Assembly: GCA_035624355.1 (NCBI GenBank) | Contig: DASPRQ010000036.1 | Coordinates: forward strand, 1 to 64,000 | Origin: Usitatibacter sp035624355 | GTDB lineage: Bacteria; Pseudomonadota; Gammaproteobacteria; Burkholderiales; Usitatibacteraceae | Length of the DNA stretch: 64,000 bases | Reading direction: 5' to 3' | Shown here: positions 44,078-52,639 of the stretch, in pieces | Layout: each line of letters begins with the position of its first letter | Numbering within the stretch: position 1 is the first letter of the stretch | Position numbers and translations under genes: made by a program | The notes under the pieces: model-generated | The model's database searches: none | The model's input: only the letters and a program-made list of their open reading frames with translations | Told to the model about the DNA's origin: nothing

Positions 44078-44965
44078 CTACTTGCGGCCGGTGAAGTCGT
44101 CGACCAGCTGGCGGGCGGCGGCGGGCAGGAGCGCGTACTGGCGCACGGCGACGTACATGCGGCGCCGGGCCCAGGCGTCGGTGAGGCGCACGGAGCGCAG
44201 GCCCATCGAGCGCGCGTAGACCCGCACGGCCGCCTCGGGCAGGACGCCGATGCCGAGGCCCGCCTGGATGAGCCGCGCCACGACGTCGAAGCTCTTCACC
44301 TGCACCCGCAGGTGCAGGGGCTTGCCGGCGAGCGTGGCCTGGTGCGAGCACAGGCGCGAGATCACGGTGTTGCTCTCGAGCCCCACGAAGTCGTGGTCGA
44401 GGAGCTTGTCGAAGGCGATGCTGCGGGCGCGAAGGGGGTGCTTCATGGGCACCGCGGCGACCAGCGTGTCGGCGCGGTAGTCGAAGAGCTGCAGCGCGTC
44501 GGAGCCCTCGGCGCCCTCCATGACGATGCCCACGTCCGCCGTGCCGGCGAGGAGGGCCGCCACGATCGCGGAGCTGCGCTCCTCGCCGAGCGCCACCTTG
44601 ATCGCGGGATGGCGTACCGCGAACGACGCGAGGTCCTCGGGAAGGTACTGGGCGAGCGCCGAAGCGTTGGCCTGCATGCGCACCACGCCCTTCGCGCCCA
44701 TGGTGTAGTCCGAGATCTCGGCGCGCATCTGGTCGACCTGGTCCATCATCTGGCGCGCGTGGAAGAGCAGCGCCTCGCCCGCGGGCGTGAGCTCGACGCC
44801 GCGCGCGGTGCGGTGCAGCAGCCTCACGCCGAACTGGTCCTCGAGCTGGGCGATGCGGCGGCTCGCCGCGGCGAGCGCGATGTGCGAGGCCGAGGCGGCC
44901 TTGGTGATGCTCTTCGTCTCCGCGACGCGGATGAAGAGGGCCAGGGAGGTGAAGTCGGGGCGCAT
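44078..44965 (-). CDS. LysR-family transcriptional regulator
   Basis: Typical LTTR of 295 aa: an N-terminal winged helix (MRPDFTSLALFIRVAETKSITKAASASHIALAAASRRIAQLEDQFGVRLL-type) followed by a periplasmic-binding-like effector domain (VGIVMEGAEGSDALQLF, GLESNTVISRL). The ATG at 44965 is 1 nt after the mnmC stop, so the two may be cotranscribed; longer readings run into mnmC. It is the gene immediately upstream of aceA, making a role in control of the glyoxylate shunt possible. LTTRs more often regulate divergent genes, so this is only a suggestion. Effector unknown. Confidence 0.93.
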   Translation of the reverse strand: MRPDFTSLALFIRVAETKSITKAASASHIALAAASRRIAQLEDQFGVRLLHRTARGVELTPAGEALLFHARQMMDQVDQMRAEISDYTMGAKGVVRMQANASALAQYLPEDLASFAVRHPAIKVALGEERSSAIVAALLAGTADVGIVMEGAEGSDALQLFDYRADTLVAAVPMKHPLRARSIAFDKLLDHDFVGLESNTVISRLCSHQATLAGKPLHLRVQVKSFDVVARLIQAGLGIGVLPEAAVRVYARSMGLRSVRLTDAWARRRMYVAVRQYALLPAAARQLVDDFTGRK

Positions 44966-44966
44966 G

Positions 44967-46799
44967 TCAGGAGAGGAAGCGCCGCGGCGAGACGGCCCCG
45001 GCGAGGTCGCGCGGAAGCGGCAGCGGCTCGTCCTCGAGCGCGCTCGCGACGAGCTCCGCGCCGAGCGGCGCCCAGAGCAGGCCGCGGGAGCCGAGGCCCG
45101 TGAGCGTGTGCACGCCCTCGACCGCGGTCGCTCCGGCGATCGGCAGGCGGTCGGGGACGGTGGTGCGGAATCCCGTCCATCCCGCGAGCCCCCCGGCGTG
45201 CACGCCCGCCGCGAACCCGGGCAGCATCGAGTCGGCCCGGTCGAGGTTCTCGCGGTGGTCGGCCGGGCGCACCGCGGTGTCCCCGTCGTCGTGCTGGTAG
45301 GTCGCGCCGACCGCATGGCCGCCCTCGAAGAGCGGCGCGACGTAGCCCGCCCCGCTCACGACGACGTCGAGCGCGCGCTCGGGCGCCGCGGGAAGGTAGG
45401 TGAGCTGCCCGCGGACGCGGGCAAGGCGAAGCCGCGCCTCGGGGAGCAGCCGGCGCGCCTCGATCGCGTTGGCGAGCACCAGGACGGGCGCCTCCCCCAG
45501 AACCCGCCCGTGGGCGTCGAGCGCGCGCCAGTCGGCCCCTTCGCGCTCGAGGCGCTCGACGCGGGTCCCGAAGCGGCGGCGCACGCGCGTGCCCGCGCGC
45601 GCGAAGCTCGCCACGCCGAAGCTCGCGGGCGAGAGGACCGCGCCCCCCGGGAACCACCAGCCCGCGCCGCGCACTTCGCGGCCGGCGATCTCCCGCGCGC
45701 GCGCCGCGTCCACGAAGGCGAGGAATTCCGCCGGGTACTCCTGCGAGCGGGCGATGGCCTCGAAGCGCACCGCTTCCTCGGCGTCCTGCGCGAGCTGCAG
45801 CACGCCGCAGCGGTTGCAGACGAGGTGGTAGCCGTCGTGCTCCAGCGCGCGGAAGTGCTGGGAGGCGTACAGGAAGGCGCTGCGCGACAGCTGCGCGTTG
45901 AGCGCGTCGCGCAAGTTGGCGATCGGGCGCACGAGGCCCACGGCGGGCGGCGTGCGCTCGGCGCTCGCCTCCACGAGGTCCACCTCCCAGTCGCGCGAGG
46001 CGAGGCGCTCGGCGCAGAGCGTGCCGGCGAGCCCCGCCCCGACCACGACCGCGCGGCGCGCGGCGCGTCGCGCGCCCGTGGCGGCGGTTCCCTCGCGGAT
46101 CCCGGCGAGCATCTCCCTCTTGGCGGCGAAGCCCGCGCGCTTGTCGACCCGGAAGCCCGCGCCGGCGAGCGCGGCGCGCACGCCTCCGGCCACGGTCCAC
46201 GTGGCGAGCGTCGCCCCGGGAGGCGCGAGGCGCGCGAGCTCGCGCACCAGCTCCGGCGTCCAGAGCTCCGGGTTCTTCGCCGGCGCGAAGCCGTCCAGGT
46301 AGAGCGCGTCGGCCTTCGCCTCGAGCTGGGGCAGCAGCTCGCGCGCGTCCCCGAGCAGGAGGGTGAGGATCACGCGGCCGCCGTCGAAGTGCAGCCGGTG
46401 GAACCCGGCGAGCGCCGGCGGCCAGACCGCGGCGAGCGCCCGGGCGAGCGTATCGACCTCGGGGAACGGAGCGAGGGCGGCGGCGAGCTCGTCGCGGGCG
46501 AAGGGACGGTTCTCCACGGACACGAAATGCAGGCGCCCGGCCCGGGCGGGATCGGCGCGCCACGCGTCCCACGTCGCCACGAAATTCAGCCCGATGCCGA
46601 AGCCGGTCTCGACGATGGTGAAGCTCGCGCGGCCCGCCCAGCGCGCCGGCAGCCCGTTGCCGCCGAGGAAGACGTGGCGCGCCTGCGCGAGGCCCCCGTG
46701 GCTCGAGTGGTAGACGTCGCCGAACTCGGGCGAGTACGCCGTGCCGTTCTCGTCGCGTGCGAGGCGGGCCGTGGGCAGGGTGACGGTGTGGCCGGCCAT
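44967..46799 (-). CDS. mnmC: Bifunctional tRNA mnm5s2U biosynthesis protein MnmC
   Basis: Two-domain enzyme for the wobble uridine of tRNAs, 610 aa. The N-terminal SAM-dependent methyltransferase (MnmC2; VETGFGIGLNFVATWDAW, DALYLDGFAPAKNPELWT, GATLATWTVAGGVRAALAGAGFRV) methylates nm5 to mnm5; the C-terminal FAD oxidoreductase (MnmC1; VVVGAGLAGTLCAERLASRDWEVDLVE) removes the carboxymethyl group. The C-terminal GLGSRGLLWAPLGAELVA is typical. Length is normal (E. coli 668). Start ATG at 46799 gives MAGHTVTLPTARLARDENGTAYSPEFGDVYHS. It is divergent from the thioesterase gene. Confidence 0.95.
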   Translation of the reverse strand: MAGHTVTLPTARLARDENGTAYSPEFGDVYHSSHGGLAQARHVFLGGNGLPARWAGRASFTIVETGFGIGLNFVATWDAWRADPARAGRLHFVSVENRPFARDELAAALAPFPEVDTLARALAAVWPPALAGFHRLHFDGGRVILTLLLGDARELLPQLEAKADALYLDGFAPAKNPELWTPELVRELARLAPPGATLATWTVAGGVRAALAGAGFRVDKRAGFAAKREMLAGIREGTAATGARRAARRAVVVGAGLAGTLCAERLASRDWEVDLVEASAERTPPAVGLVRPIANLRDALNAQLSRSAFLYASQHFRALEHDGYHLVCNRCGVLQLAQDAEEAVRFEAIARSQEYPAEFLAFVDAARAREIAGREVRGAGWWFPGGAVLSPASFGVASFARAGTRVRRRFGTRVERLEREGADWRALDAHGRVLGEAPVLVLANAIEARRLLPEARLRLARVRGQLTYLPAAPERALDVVVSGAGYVAPLFEGGHAVGATYQHDDGDTAVRPADHRENLDRADSMLPGFAAGVHAGGLAGWTGFRTTVPDRLPIAGATAVEGVHTLTGLGSRGLLWAPLGAELVASALEDEPLPLPRDLAGAVSPRRFLS

Positions 46800-46865
46800 G
46801 GAGCCATCATAGCGGAGGGCCGGGCGCGGCATCGTCACGCCCCGATTGCCGCGATAATGGAGGCC

Positions 46866-47273
46866 ATGGCCCTCGTCCTCGACCTCCCCGCCGGGCTCAC
46901 CGGAACCGCCGAGATGGTGGTCGGCGAGCAGCACACCGCGCCGCGCGTGGGCAGCGGGCGCATCCACGTGCTCGCCACGCCGGTGATGATCAACCTGATC
47001 GAGGCGGCCGCGCTCGCCGCGGTGGAGCAATCGCTGCCCGAGCTCCACCAGAGCCTGGGGACGCACCTCGACATCTCGCACGTGGCGGCCACTCCCGTCG
47101 GCATGCGCGTGCGTGCGACGGCGGAAGTGACGCGGGTGGAGGGCCGCACGATCCATTTCCGCGTGCGCGCCGAGGATGAGCGCGAGCTGATCGGCGAGGG
47201 CACCCACGAGCGCGTCGTGGTGAACGTGGAGCGCTTCGACCGGCGCGTGCAGGAGAAGGCCCGGCGCGACTAG
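46866..47273 (+). CDS. Hotdog-fold thioesterase (FlK-like)
   Basis: Small hotdog-fold protein of 135 aa resembling fluoroacetyl-CoA thioesterase FlK and related acyl-CoA hydrolases: LTGTAEMVVGEQHTAPRVGSGRIHVLATPVMINLIEAAALAAVEQSLPE, then GTHLDISHVAATPVGMRVRATAEVT and GEGTHERVVVN. The Thr/Glu/His residues used by FlK (T in HTAP, E in EAAAL, H in DISHVA) are in place. Two in-frame ATGs are close (46857 and 46866); GGAGG sits only two nt before the second, so the start is uncertain by three codons. It is convergent with the S41-like gene, overlapping its stop by 4 nt. Substrate unknown. Confidence 0.85.
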   Translation: MALVLDLPAGLTGTAEMVVGEQHTAPRVGSGRIHVLATPVMINLIEAAALAAVEQSLPELHQSLGTHLDISHVAATPVGMRVRATAEVTRVEGRTIHFRVRAEDERELIGEGTHERVVVNVERFDRRVQEKARRD

Positions 47274-48541
47274 CGCGGCGCGGCGGGCGCGGCGTCGAAG
47301 GCCTTGAGGCCCTGGTAGAGGATCGGGTCGCCCGGCCCGCCCGAGGGGGCGGCGAGATCGACCGCGACGTCGGGGCGCAGCGGTTCGCGCGGCGAGCCGT
47401 CGAGGAGCAGGGTGCGCTCCGCGGGGAAGCGCAGCACGATGCGGCTATGCGGCAGGGTGACGGCGCGCAGGTCGCCGTGCAGGCCCGCGGTGGGCGTGCC
47501 GAGGAGGCGCGCGTGGGCCGCCTCGCGCAGGCCCGCGCCGAGCGCCTCGGCTTCCCCTTCGGTCCAGCGGTCCACGAGGACGACGAGCGGCGCCCCGTAC
47601 CGGAGGGTGCCTTCGGGGACGAGGTCGGTCACGCGCGCGCCGGATCGCGCGACCCGGATCTGCCAGGGCGTGCCCGCGGGCGCGAAGCGGGCGAGGATCG
47701 CGCGGGTCGCCGCCCGCGTGGGCGGCCCGGGGGATTGGCGCAGGTCGAGGATCATCCCTCGCGTATCGGCGAGGAGGGCCAATGCGCGGTCCAGCTCCCG
47801 GACTACGCGCTCCGCGGGTTGCGCGGCCCGCAGGCGCACGTAACCGAGGTCGCGCGCTTCGCCCATGCGCAGCGCGGTGACGGCGGGGCCGTGGGGCGGG
47901 GGAGCCGCCGCGCGCTCGACCACCAGCGAGCGCGTTCCGCGCGCGTCGCGCACCTCGAGGCGCAGCCCGCCGATCCGCGGTCCCGCGAGCAGACTGCGCA
48001 GCGCGCGGTCGCGTTCCGCGGGGCTCGCGCCTTCCCCCGCCTGCTCGCGCACCGCCTCGGCGACGTCGCGCCCCTGCACGCGCGTCACCGCATCGCCGGG
48101 CTTGAGGCCCGCCACGTCGGCGTCGCCGAAGGCGCGCACGGCCTCCACGACCGCCGCCCCGTCCCTCCATCGCGCCCAGATGTCGGTCTCGGAGGGAATG
48201 CGCCGGCGCGCCTCGGGCGTGCGCTGCGAGAGCGTGACGTGCTGGTCGTCCAGCGCATCGACGGCACCCTCGAGCGCGGCGAGGAGCTCGCGGCTCGTGC
48301 CGGCGTGCACGGCGCGCGGGCGCCACTTCGCGCGCACCTTGCTCCATTCGGCGCGGCGGCCGTCGAAGTACGCGTAGCCGGTGTCGATCGCGCGCCACAG
48401 GACGTCGAAGTCCTCGGCGCGCGCCTGGGCCGGGGTCGTCTTCCCGGCGTGGGCCGGTGGGGAGGCGGCGAGGGCCGGGGTGACGGCGAGCAGGAGCGCG
48501 GCGCAAGCGAGAGCGCCCGCCGCGCGGGCGAGTTGCGTCAC
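47270..48541 (-). CDS. S41-like exported protein lacking the catalytic serine
   Basis: Exported protein of 423 aa (signal VTQLARAAGALACAALLLAVTPALA) with an N-terminal helical domain, a PDZ-like segment (VAGLKPGDAVTRVQGRDV) and a C-terminal S41 (tail-specific protease) fold (YVRLRAAQP, GMILDLRQSPGPPTRAATR, APLVVLVDRWTEGEAEALGAGL, LLGTPTAGLHGDLR). At the site where related S41 proteins read RWTGSMGEG, this one reads RWTEGEAEA, so the nucleophilic Ser appears to be replaced and activity is doubtful. GTG at 48541 overlaps the DsbA-family stop as GTGA. It may bind or regulate rather than cleave. Both genes of this pair likely act in the periplasm. Confidence 0.82.
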   Translation of the reverse strand: MTQLARAAGALACAALLLAVTPALAASPPAHAGKTTPAQARAEDFDVLWRAIDTGYAYFDGRRAEWSKVRAKWRPRAVHAGTSRELLAALEGAVDALDDQHVTLSQRTPEARRRIPSETDIWARWRDGAAVVEAVRAFGDADVAGLKPGDAVTRVQGRDVAEAVREQAGEGASPAERDRALRSLLAGPRIGGLRLEVRDARGTRSLVVERAAAPPPHGPAVTALRMGEARDLGYVRLRAAQPAERVVRELDRALALLADTRGMILDLRQSPGPPTRAATRAILARFAPAGTPWQIRVARSGARVTDLVPEGTLRYGAPLVVLVDRWTEGEAEALGAGLREAAHARLLGTPTAGLHGDLRAVTLPHSRIVLRFPAERTLLLDGSPREPLRPDVAVDLAAPSGGPGDPILYQGLKAFDAAPAAPR

Positions 48542-49179
48542 GCCGACCCGACGGGCGCGGCGGCGAGGCGCCGCTCGATCTCCACGAGGCGCTGCCCGAG
48601 CACGTCGGCCGTCGCGAAGCCGGAGGCGACGAGGTAGAGCGAATCGCCGCGCTCGAGGGCGAGCGTGGGGAATCCCGACACGCCGAGCGACCGGGCGCGC
48701 TCGAAATCGGCGCGCGTGGCCTCGCGCAGGCCCGGCGATTCGAAGGCGGCGAGGAACGCGGCGCGGTCGTAGCCCTCTCGGGCCGCGAGGTCGGCAAGCG
48801 CCTCGGCGCGCGTGACGTCGATCCCGTCGCGATAGAACGCCGACTGCACGGCCTTCATGAAGCCGAAGGCGTGCGAAGCGTCGAGGCCGCGGGCCGCGAC
48901 CACCGCGCGGCACGGTGGCTCCGTGTCGTAGACGAAACCGGGCTGCGCGAAGATGGCTTCCGAGAACGGCAGGCCGCTCACCGCGTGGACGTGCTCCCAG
49001 TGGCCGCGCAGCATCGCCTGGAATTCCGGGCTCATGGGCCGCGTGTTGCCGGGACGCAGCCCGCCCATCAGCAGCTCGAGCCGCGCGTCCGGGCGTCGCT
49101 CGAGCAGCCTCGCGAGCTCGGGACCGAAGCCGTAGCACCACGAGCACAGGGGGTCGGCGACGTAGAGCAGCCGCATCAC
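48538..49179 (-). CDS. DsbA-family oxidoreductase (FrnE-like)
   Basis: Thioredoxin-fold protein of 213 aa. The active site is CSWC (residues 12-15) in LLYVADPLCSWCYGFGPEL, followed by the DsbA-like helical insert and the cis-Pro region GVSGFPTLALERGDSLYLVASGF. There is no signal peptide, so unlike DsbA itself it is probably cytoplasmic, as in FrnE/2-hydroxychromene isomerase-like members. It may act in redox balance. Translational coupling with the S41-like gene (GTGA overlap) is seen. It is 13 nt from the diguanylate cyclase gene, upstream on the same strand. Confidence 0.9.
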   Translation of the reverse strand: MMRLLYVADPLCSWCYGFGPELARLLERRPDARLELLMGGLRPGNTRPMSPEFQAMLRGHWEHVHAVSGLPFSEAIFAQPGFVYDTEPPCRAVVAARGLDASHAFGFMKAVQSAFYRDGIDVTRAEALADLAAREGYDRAAFLAAFESPGLREATRADFERARSLGVSGFPTLALERGDSLYLVASGFATADVLGQRLVEIERRLAAAPVGSA

Positions 49180-49192
49180 GCCAGCGGCCCCC

Positions 49193-50356
49193 TCATGCGG
49201 CGATCGAGCGGCCGAGCGAGAGGGCGACGACGCGGTTGCGCCCGCGGCTCTTGGCGAGCCCCAGCGCTTCCTCGGCGCGCGCGACGAGGCGGTCGACGCT
49301 TTCCGGGCCCTCGTCGAGGCGGGCGGCGACCCCGGCGCTCACGGTGAGGGCGAGCTTGATCGCCTCGACCTCGATCTCCGTGGCCGCGACCGCCTTGCGC
49401 AGCCGTCCCGCCACCACGACCGCCCCCGGACCGGGCACGTCGGGAAGCAGCACGAGGAACTCCTCGCCGCCGTAGCGCACCAGCATGTCCTCCTTGCGGA
49501 GCGATGCGCGCAGCGTGTCGGCGAGCCGTGCGAGCACCTCGTCGCCGACGCGATGGCCGTGCTTCTCGTTCACGACGCGGAAGTGGTCGATGTCGACCAT
49601 GATGATCGATAGCGGCTGCCCCGCGCGCCGGGCGCGCGACATCTCGCGCTCGGCGATCTCGTGGAACGTGCGGCGGTTGTACGCGCCGGTGGTCGGGTCG
49701 AGGGTCGCGAGCCGCAGCGCCTGGGCGTCAGCGCGCTCCTTGTGCATGAGCAGGAACGCGAACGAGCTCGCGACCGCGGCCGCGGAGGCCGCGAGGAAGC
49801 CGAGCGCCTGGCCGCCCGCGGCGGCATCGAAGACGGCGAGCGGCCGCGAGGACAGCGCCGCGGCGATGGCGCGCGCGAGGCACGCGATCGAGGCGGTGGC
49901 GTAGCACGCGGCGAGCAGGGAGCGGCCGAAGCCGCGCCGCGCGCGCGGGCGCTGCCACGCGAGGAGCGCGAGGGCGGCGAGGAGCGTACCGAAGACGAGG
50001 CCGCCGAAGAGGATCGCCGTGGAAGCTTCGGAGGCCACCAGCACCACGGGCACGGCCACGGCGGCGATCACCGCGGTGTGGACCCACGTGGGCAGCGCCC
50101 GGCGGTCGAAGGCGAGGAGCGCCCCTGCCTGGAGCGTCATCGACAGGGCGAGCAGGCCAGCGGCGGCGGCGAGCGCTCCCGCGCGGGGCTCGAGGCCCGC
50201 CGCGAAAAGCATGAAGGAGAGGGCGCGCACGCCCAGCGACGCGCTCCACTGCCCCACGCCTTCCCGGGGGCGCGCGGCGATGCCGATCCCCACGACGACC
50301 GCGAAGACGACATCGGCCAGGGCCAGGAAGGCCCACAGCGTGGGGGGATGGATCAT
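49193..50356 (-). CDS. Membrane-bound diguanylate cyclase
   Basis: Makes c-di-GMP from two GTP. The 387-residue protein has an N-terminal region of about six or seven hydrophobic helices without a recognised sensor name, then a GGDEF domain: DPTTGAYNRRTF, MVDIDHFRVVNEKHGHRVGDEVL, active site GGEEF in VRYGGEEFLVLLPDV, and the inhibitory site RKED five residues upstream of it. An active, product-inhibited cyclase is expected. I chose the ATG at 50356 (MIHPPTLWAFLALADVV); an upstream ATG at 50416 would add a 20-residue Arg-rich leader. A second GGDEF gene lies just upstream on the same strand. Confidence 0.92.
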   Translation of the reverse strand: MIHPPTLWAFLALADVVFAVVVGIGIAARPREGVGQWSASLGVRALSFMLFAAGLEPRAGALAAAAGLLALSMTLQAGALLAFDRRALPTWVHTAVIAAVAVPVVLVASEASTAILFGGLVFGTLLAALALLAWQRPRARRGFGRSLLAACYATASIACLARAIAAALSSRPLAVFDAAAGGQALGFLAASAAAVASSFAFLLMHKERADAQALRLATLDPTTGAYNRRTFHEIAEREMSRARRAGQPLSIIMVDIDHFRVVNEKHGHRVGDEVLARLADTLRASLRKEDMLVRYGGEEFLVLLPDVPGPGAVVVAGRLRKAVAATEIEVEAIKLALTVSAGVAARLDEGPESVDRLVARAEEALGLAKSRGRNRVVALSLGRSIAA

Positions 50357-50455
50357 CGCGCGAGGGTAGCGGCAGTCGGCGGGGCGCGCAATGAGCCAGC
50401 GCACAGGTCGCCGCACATCGCGTTCCGGCGCGGCCTCGCCCGGCCGCGGCGCCCC

Positions 50456-51763
50456 TCAGCCCGCGTTCTTCACCCGGTACATCGCCTCGTCGGCCGAGGC
50501 GAGCAGGGCGGCCGGGTCCCCGCCGTGGTCCGGATAGAGGCTCACGCCGATGCTCGCCCCGCAGCGCACTTCCGTGCCCCGCCAGTCGAAGGGCGAGGCG
50601 AAGGCCCGGCGGATGCGCTCGCCGATGATGCCGGGAGTGTCGGGGCTCACTTCGTTGTCGAGGAGCACGACGAACTCGTCGCCGCCCAGGCGCGCCACGG
50701 TGTCCACCTCGCGCACGCAGGCGCGGATGCGCGCCGCGCTCTGCCGCAGCACCTCGTCGCCGGCGGCATGGCCCAGGGTGTCGTTCACCTTCTTGAAGCG
50801 GTCGAGGTCGATGAACAGCAGCGCCAGCCGCTCGCCGCGGTGGTTCACCCGGCGGATGGCGTGCTCGAGGCGGACCGCGAGCGAGCTGCGGTTCGGCAGC
50901 CCCGTGAGCGCGTCGTACGCCGCGGCCTGCTGCAGCTGCTCCTCGGCCTCGATGCGCGCCGTGACGTCCTCGGCGAGCGCGAGGATGGAGACCGTGCGCC
51001 CGTCGCTGTCGCAGAAAGCGGAGCTGTACCACTCGCACCAGATCGTGCGGCCGTCGCGCGTGAGGTTGCGCGCGAGCATGCGGTTGCGCCGCGTGCGCCC
51101 CTGGGCGAGCTCGGCCACGAGCGCGGCGACGGTCTCGCGCGAATCGGGGTGCACCAGCCGGAACTCCCGGTACGAGCGGCCCCGCACCTCCTCGAACGTC
51201 CAGCCGAAGATCGCCTCGGCCTGGCGCGACCAGCGCCTCACCCGCAGGTCGGCGGTCAGTTCCACGACCGCGAGCGGCGTGTTCTCGATATGGGTCGCGA
51301 TCTCTTCCAGGGCGCGCCCCAGGGCGTCGTGCGTGCGCTTGAGCTCGTTCACCTCGAGCGCGCAGGAGAAGACGCCCGCGATCCGGCCCTCCGCGTCGCG
51401 ATGGGGCCGCAGGTCGACGGAAATCCACAACGAGGTGCCGTCGCGCCGCCGCGCCTCGCGCTCGTAGTGCACGTCCTCGCCGGCGAGGGCGCGGCGCATC
51501 CAGGGCGCGATGACCGCGTAGGCCTCGGGACCGTGCAGCTCGCGCAGCGTGCGCCCGACGATGTCGCGCGAGGTCGTGCCGAACCACTCGCCGAGCGCCC
51601 GGGACGCGAAGCGGATGCGCTCGTCCGCGCCGACGTAGCTCACCAGCCCGCCGACGTTCGAGGCGAACGCTTCCAGGAAGCTTTCCGCCGAAGGGAAGGC
51701 CTCGGGAACGAGGGGGGAGGACTGCCGGTTATCCACAGGGTGCGGGGCGCCGAAGGCGCGCAT
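50456..51763 (-). CDS. PAS-PAS-GGDEF diguanylate cyclase
   Basis: Soluble c-di-GMP synthase of 435 aa. Two PAS domains come first (about 25-140 with VGGLVSYVGADERIRFASRALGEWF, then 160-270 with TPLAVVELTADLRVRRWSRQAEAIFGW and the FREVRLVHPDS-type C-terminal cap), followed by GGDEF from about residue 285: DALTGLPNRSSL, FIDLDRFKKVNDTLGHAAGDEVL, active site GGDEF in VARLGGDEFVVLLDNEV, with inhibitory REVD five residues upstream. The PAS domains would sense a small molecule, light or redox; no cofactor residues are identifiable. ATG 51763 is preferred over 51790. Two adjacent GGDEF genes do not form an obvious operon with their neighbours. Confidence 0.92.
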   Translation of the reverse strand: MRAFGAPHPVDNRQSSPLVPEAFPSAESFLEAFASNVGGLVSYVGADERIRFASRALGEWFGTTSRDIVGRTLRELHGPEAYAVIAPWMRRALAGEDVHYEREARRRDGTSLWISVDLRPHRDAEGRIAGVFSCALEVNELKRTHDALGRALEEIATHIENTPLAVVELTADLRVRRWSRQAEAIFGWTFEEVRGRSYREFRLVHPDSRETVAALVAELAQGRTRRNRMLARNLTRDGRTIWCEWYSSAFCDSDGRTVSILALAEDVTARIEAEEQLQQAAAYDALTGLPNRSSLAVRLEHAIRRVNHRGERLALLFIDLDRFKKVNDTLGHAAGDEVLRQSAARIRACVREVDTVARLGGDEFVVLLDNEVSPDTPGIIGERIRRAFASPFDWRGTEVRCGASIGVSLYPDHGGDPAALLASADEAMYRVKNAG

Positions 51764-51797
51764 TATGCACCCGCTCCCCACCCCCCACAACGGGCGC

Positions 51798-52610
51798 CTA
51801 TCGGAGTTCGAGGTCGGCGGCGAAGGGACGCACGGGGTAGTGGAAGCGCACCGGGCCGTCGGGCTCGGCGTGGAGGAACTGGTGCACGAACGGATCCTTC
51901 GACTCCACCATCTCGCCGGTGGGTCCGCCGGCCACGATGACCCCGTCGTTCAGGATGAAGAGGTGGTCGGCCAGGCGCAGCGCCTCGCCCACGTCGTAGG
52001 TCACGATCACGGAGGTCGCCCCGAGCGCATCGTTCAGGGTGCGGATGAGGTTGCAGATCACGTTGAGGGTGATCGGATCGAGGCCCGCGAACGGCTCGTC
52101 GTAGATCACGAGCTGGGGATCGAGCGCGATGGCGCGCGCGAGCGCCACCCGCCGCGACATGCCGCCGGAGAGCTCCGCGGGCATGAGGCGGTGCGCGCCG
52201 CGCAGGCCCACGGCGTGCAGCTTCATGATCACCAGGTCGTGGATGAGCGACTCGGGCAGCTCGGTGAGCTCGCGCATCGGGAAGGCGATGTTGTCGAACG
52301 TCGACAGGTCGCTGAACAGCCCCCCCTTCTGGAACATCATGCCCATGTGCCGACGCAGCGCGTAGAGCTCCGCGGCGTCGAGGCGGGGCACGTCGCGGCC
52401 GCACACCGAGACGTTCCCGGCCGCCGGGCGCAGCGACCCGGCCATCAGCTGCAGCAGCGTGGTCTTGCCCGAGCCGCTGGTGCCGAGGATCGCGGCGATC
52501 TGACCGCGGCGGATGCGCAGGCTCACGTTGCGCAGCACGGGTCGCGCTCCGTAGGCGAAGCGCAGGCCCTCGATCTCGACGATGTTTTCCGCGGAAGCCA
52601 TCGCGGCCAT
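51798..52610 (-). CDS. mlaF: MlaF-like ABC transporter ATPase
   Basis: ATP-binding subunit of the phospholipid transport (Mla) system, 270 aa. Walker A GTSGSGKTT (about 43-51), MFQKGGLFSDLSTFDNIAFPMREL (Q-loop region typical of MlaF), signature LSGGMSRRVALARAIALDP, Walker B LVIYDEPFAGLDP and the D-loop. The usual partners mlaE, mlaD, mlaC and mlaB are not adjacent: downstream is a diguanylate cyclase gene and upstream a lipoprotein gene. It therefore either works with a complex encoded elsewhere or is a paralogue. The start could be ATG 52610 or 52601; the difference is three residues. The C-terminal extension ends VRPFAADLELR. Confidence 0.88.
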   Translation of the reverse strand: MAAMASAENIVEIEGLRFAYGARPVLRNVSLRIRRGQIAAILGTSGSGKTTLLQLMAGSLRPAAGNVSVCGRDVPRLDAAELYALRRHMGMMFQKGGLFSDLSTFDNIAFPMRELTELPESLIHDLVIMKLHAVGLRGAHRLMPAELSGGMSRRVALARAIALDPQLVIYDEPFAGLDPITLNVICNLIRTLNDALGATSVIVTYDVGEALRLADHLFILNDGVIVAGGPTGEMVESKDPFVHQFLHAEPDGPVRFHYPVRPFAADLELR

Positions 52611-52639
52611 TATCGCATCGCCCCGTCGCGGCCTCCACG

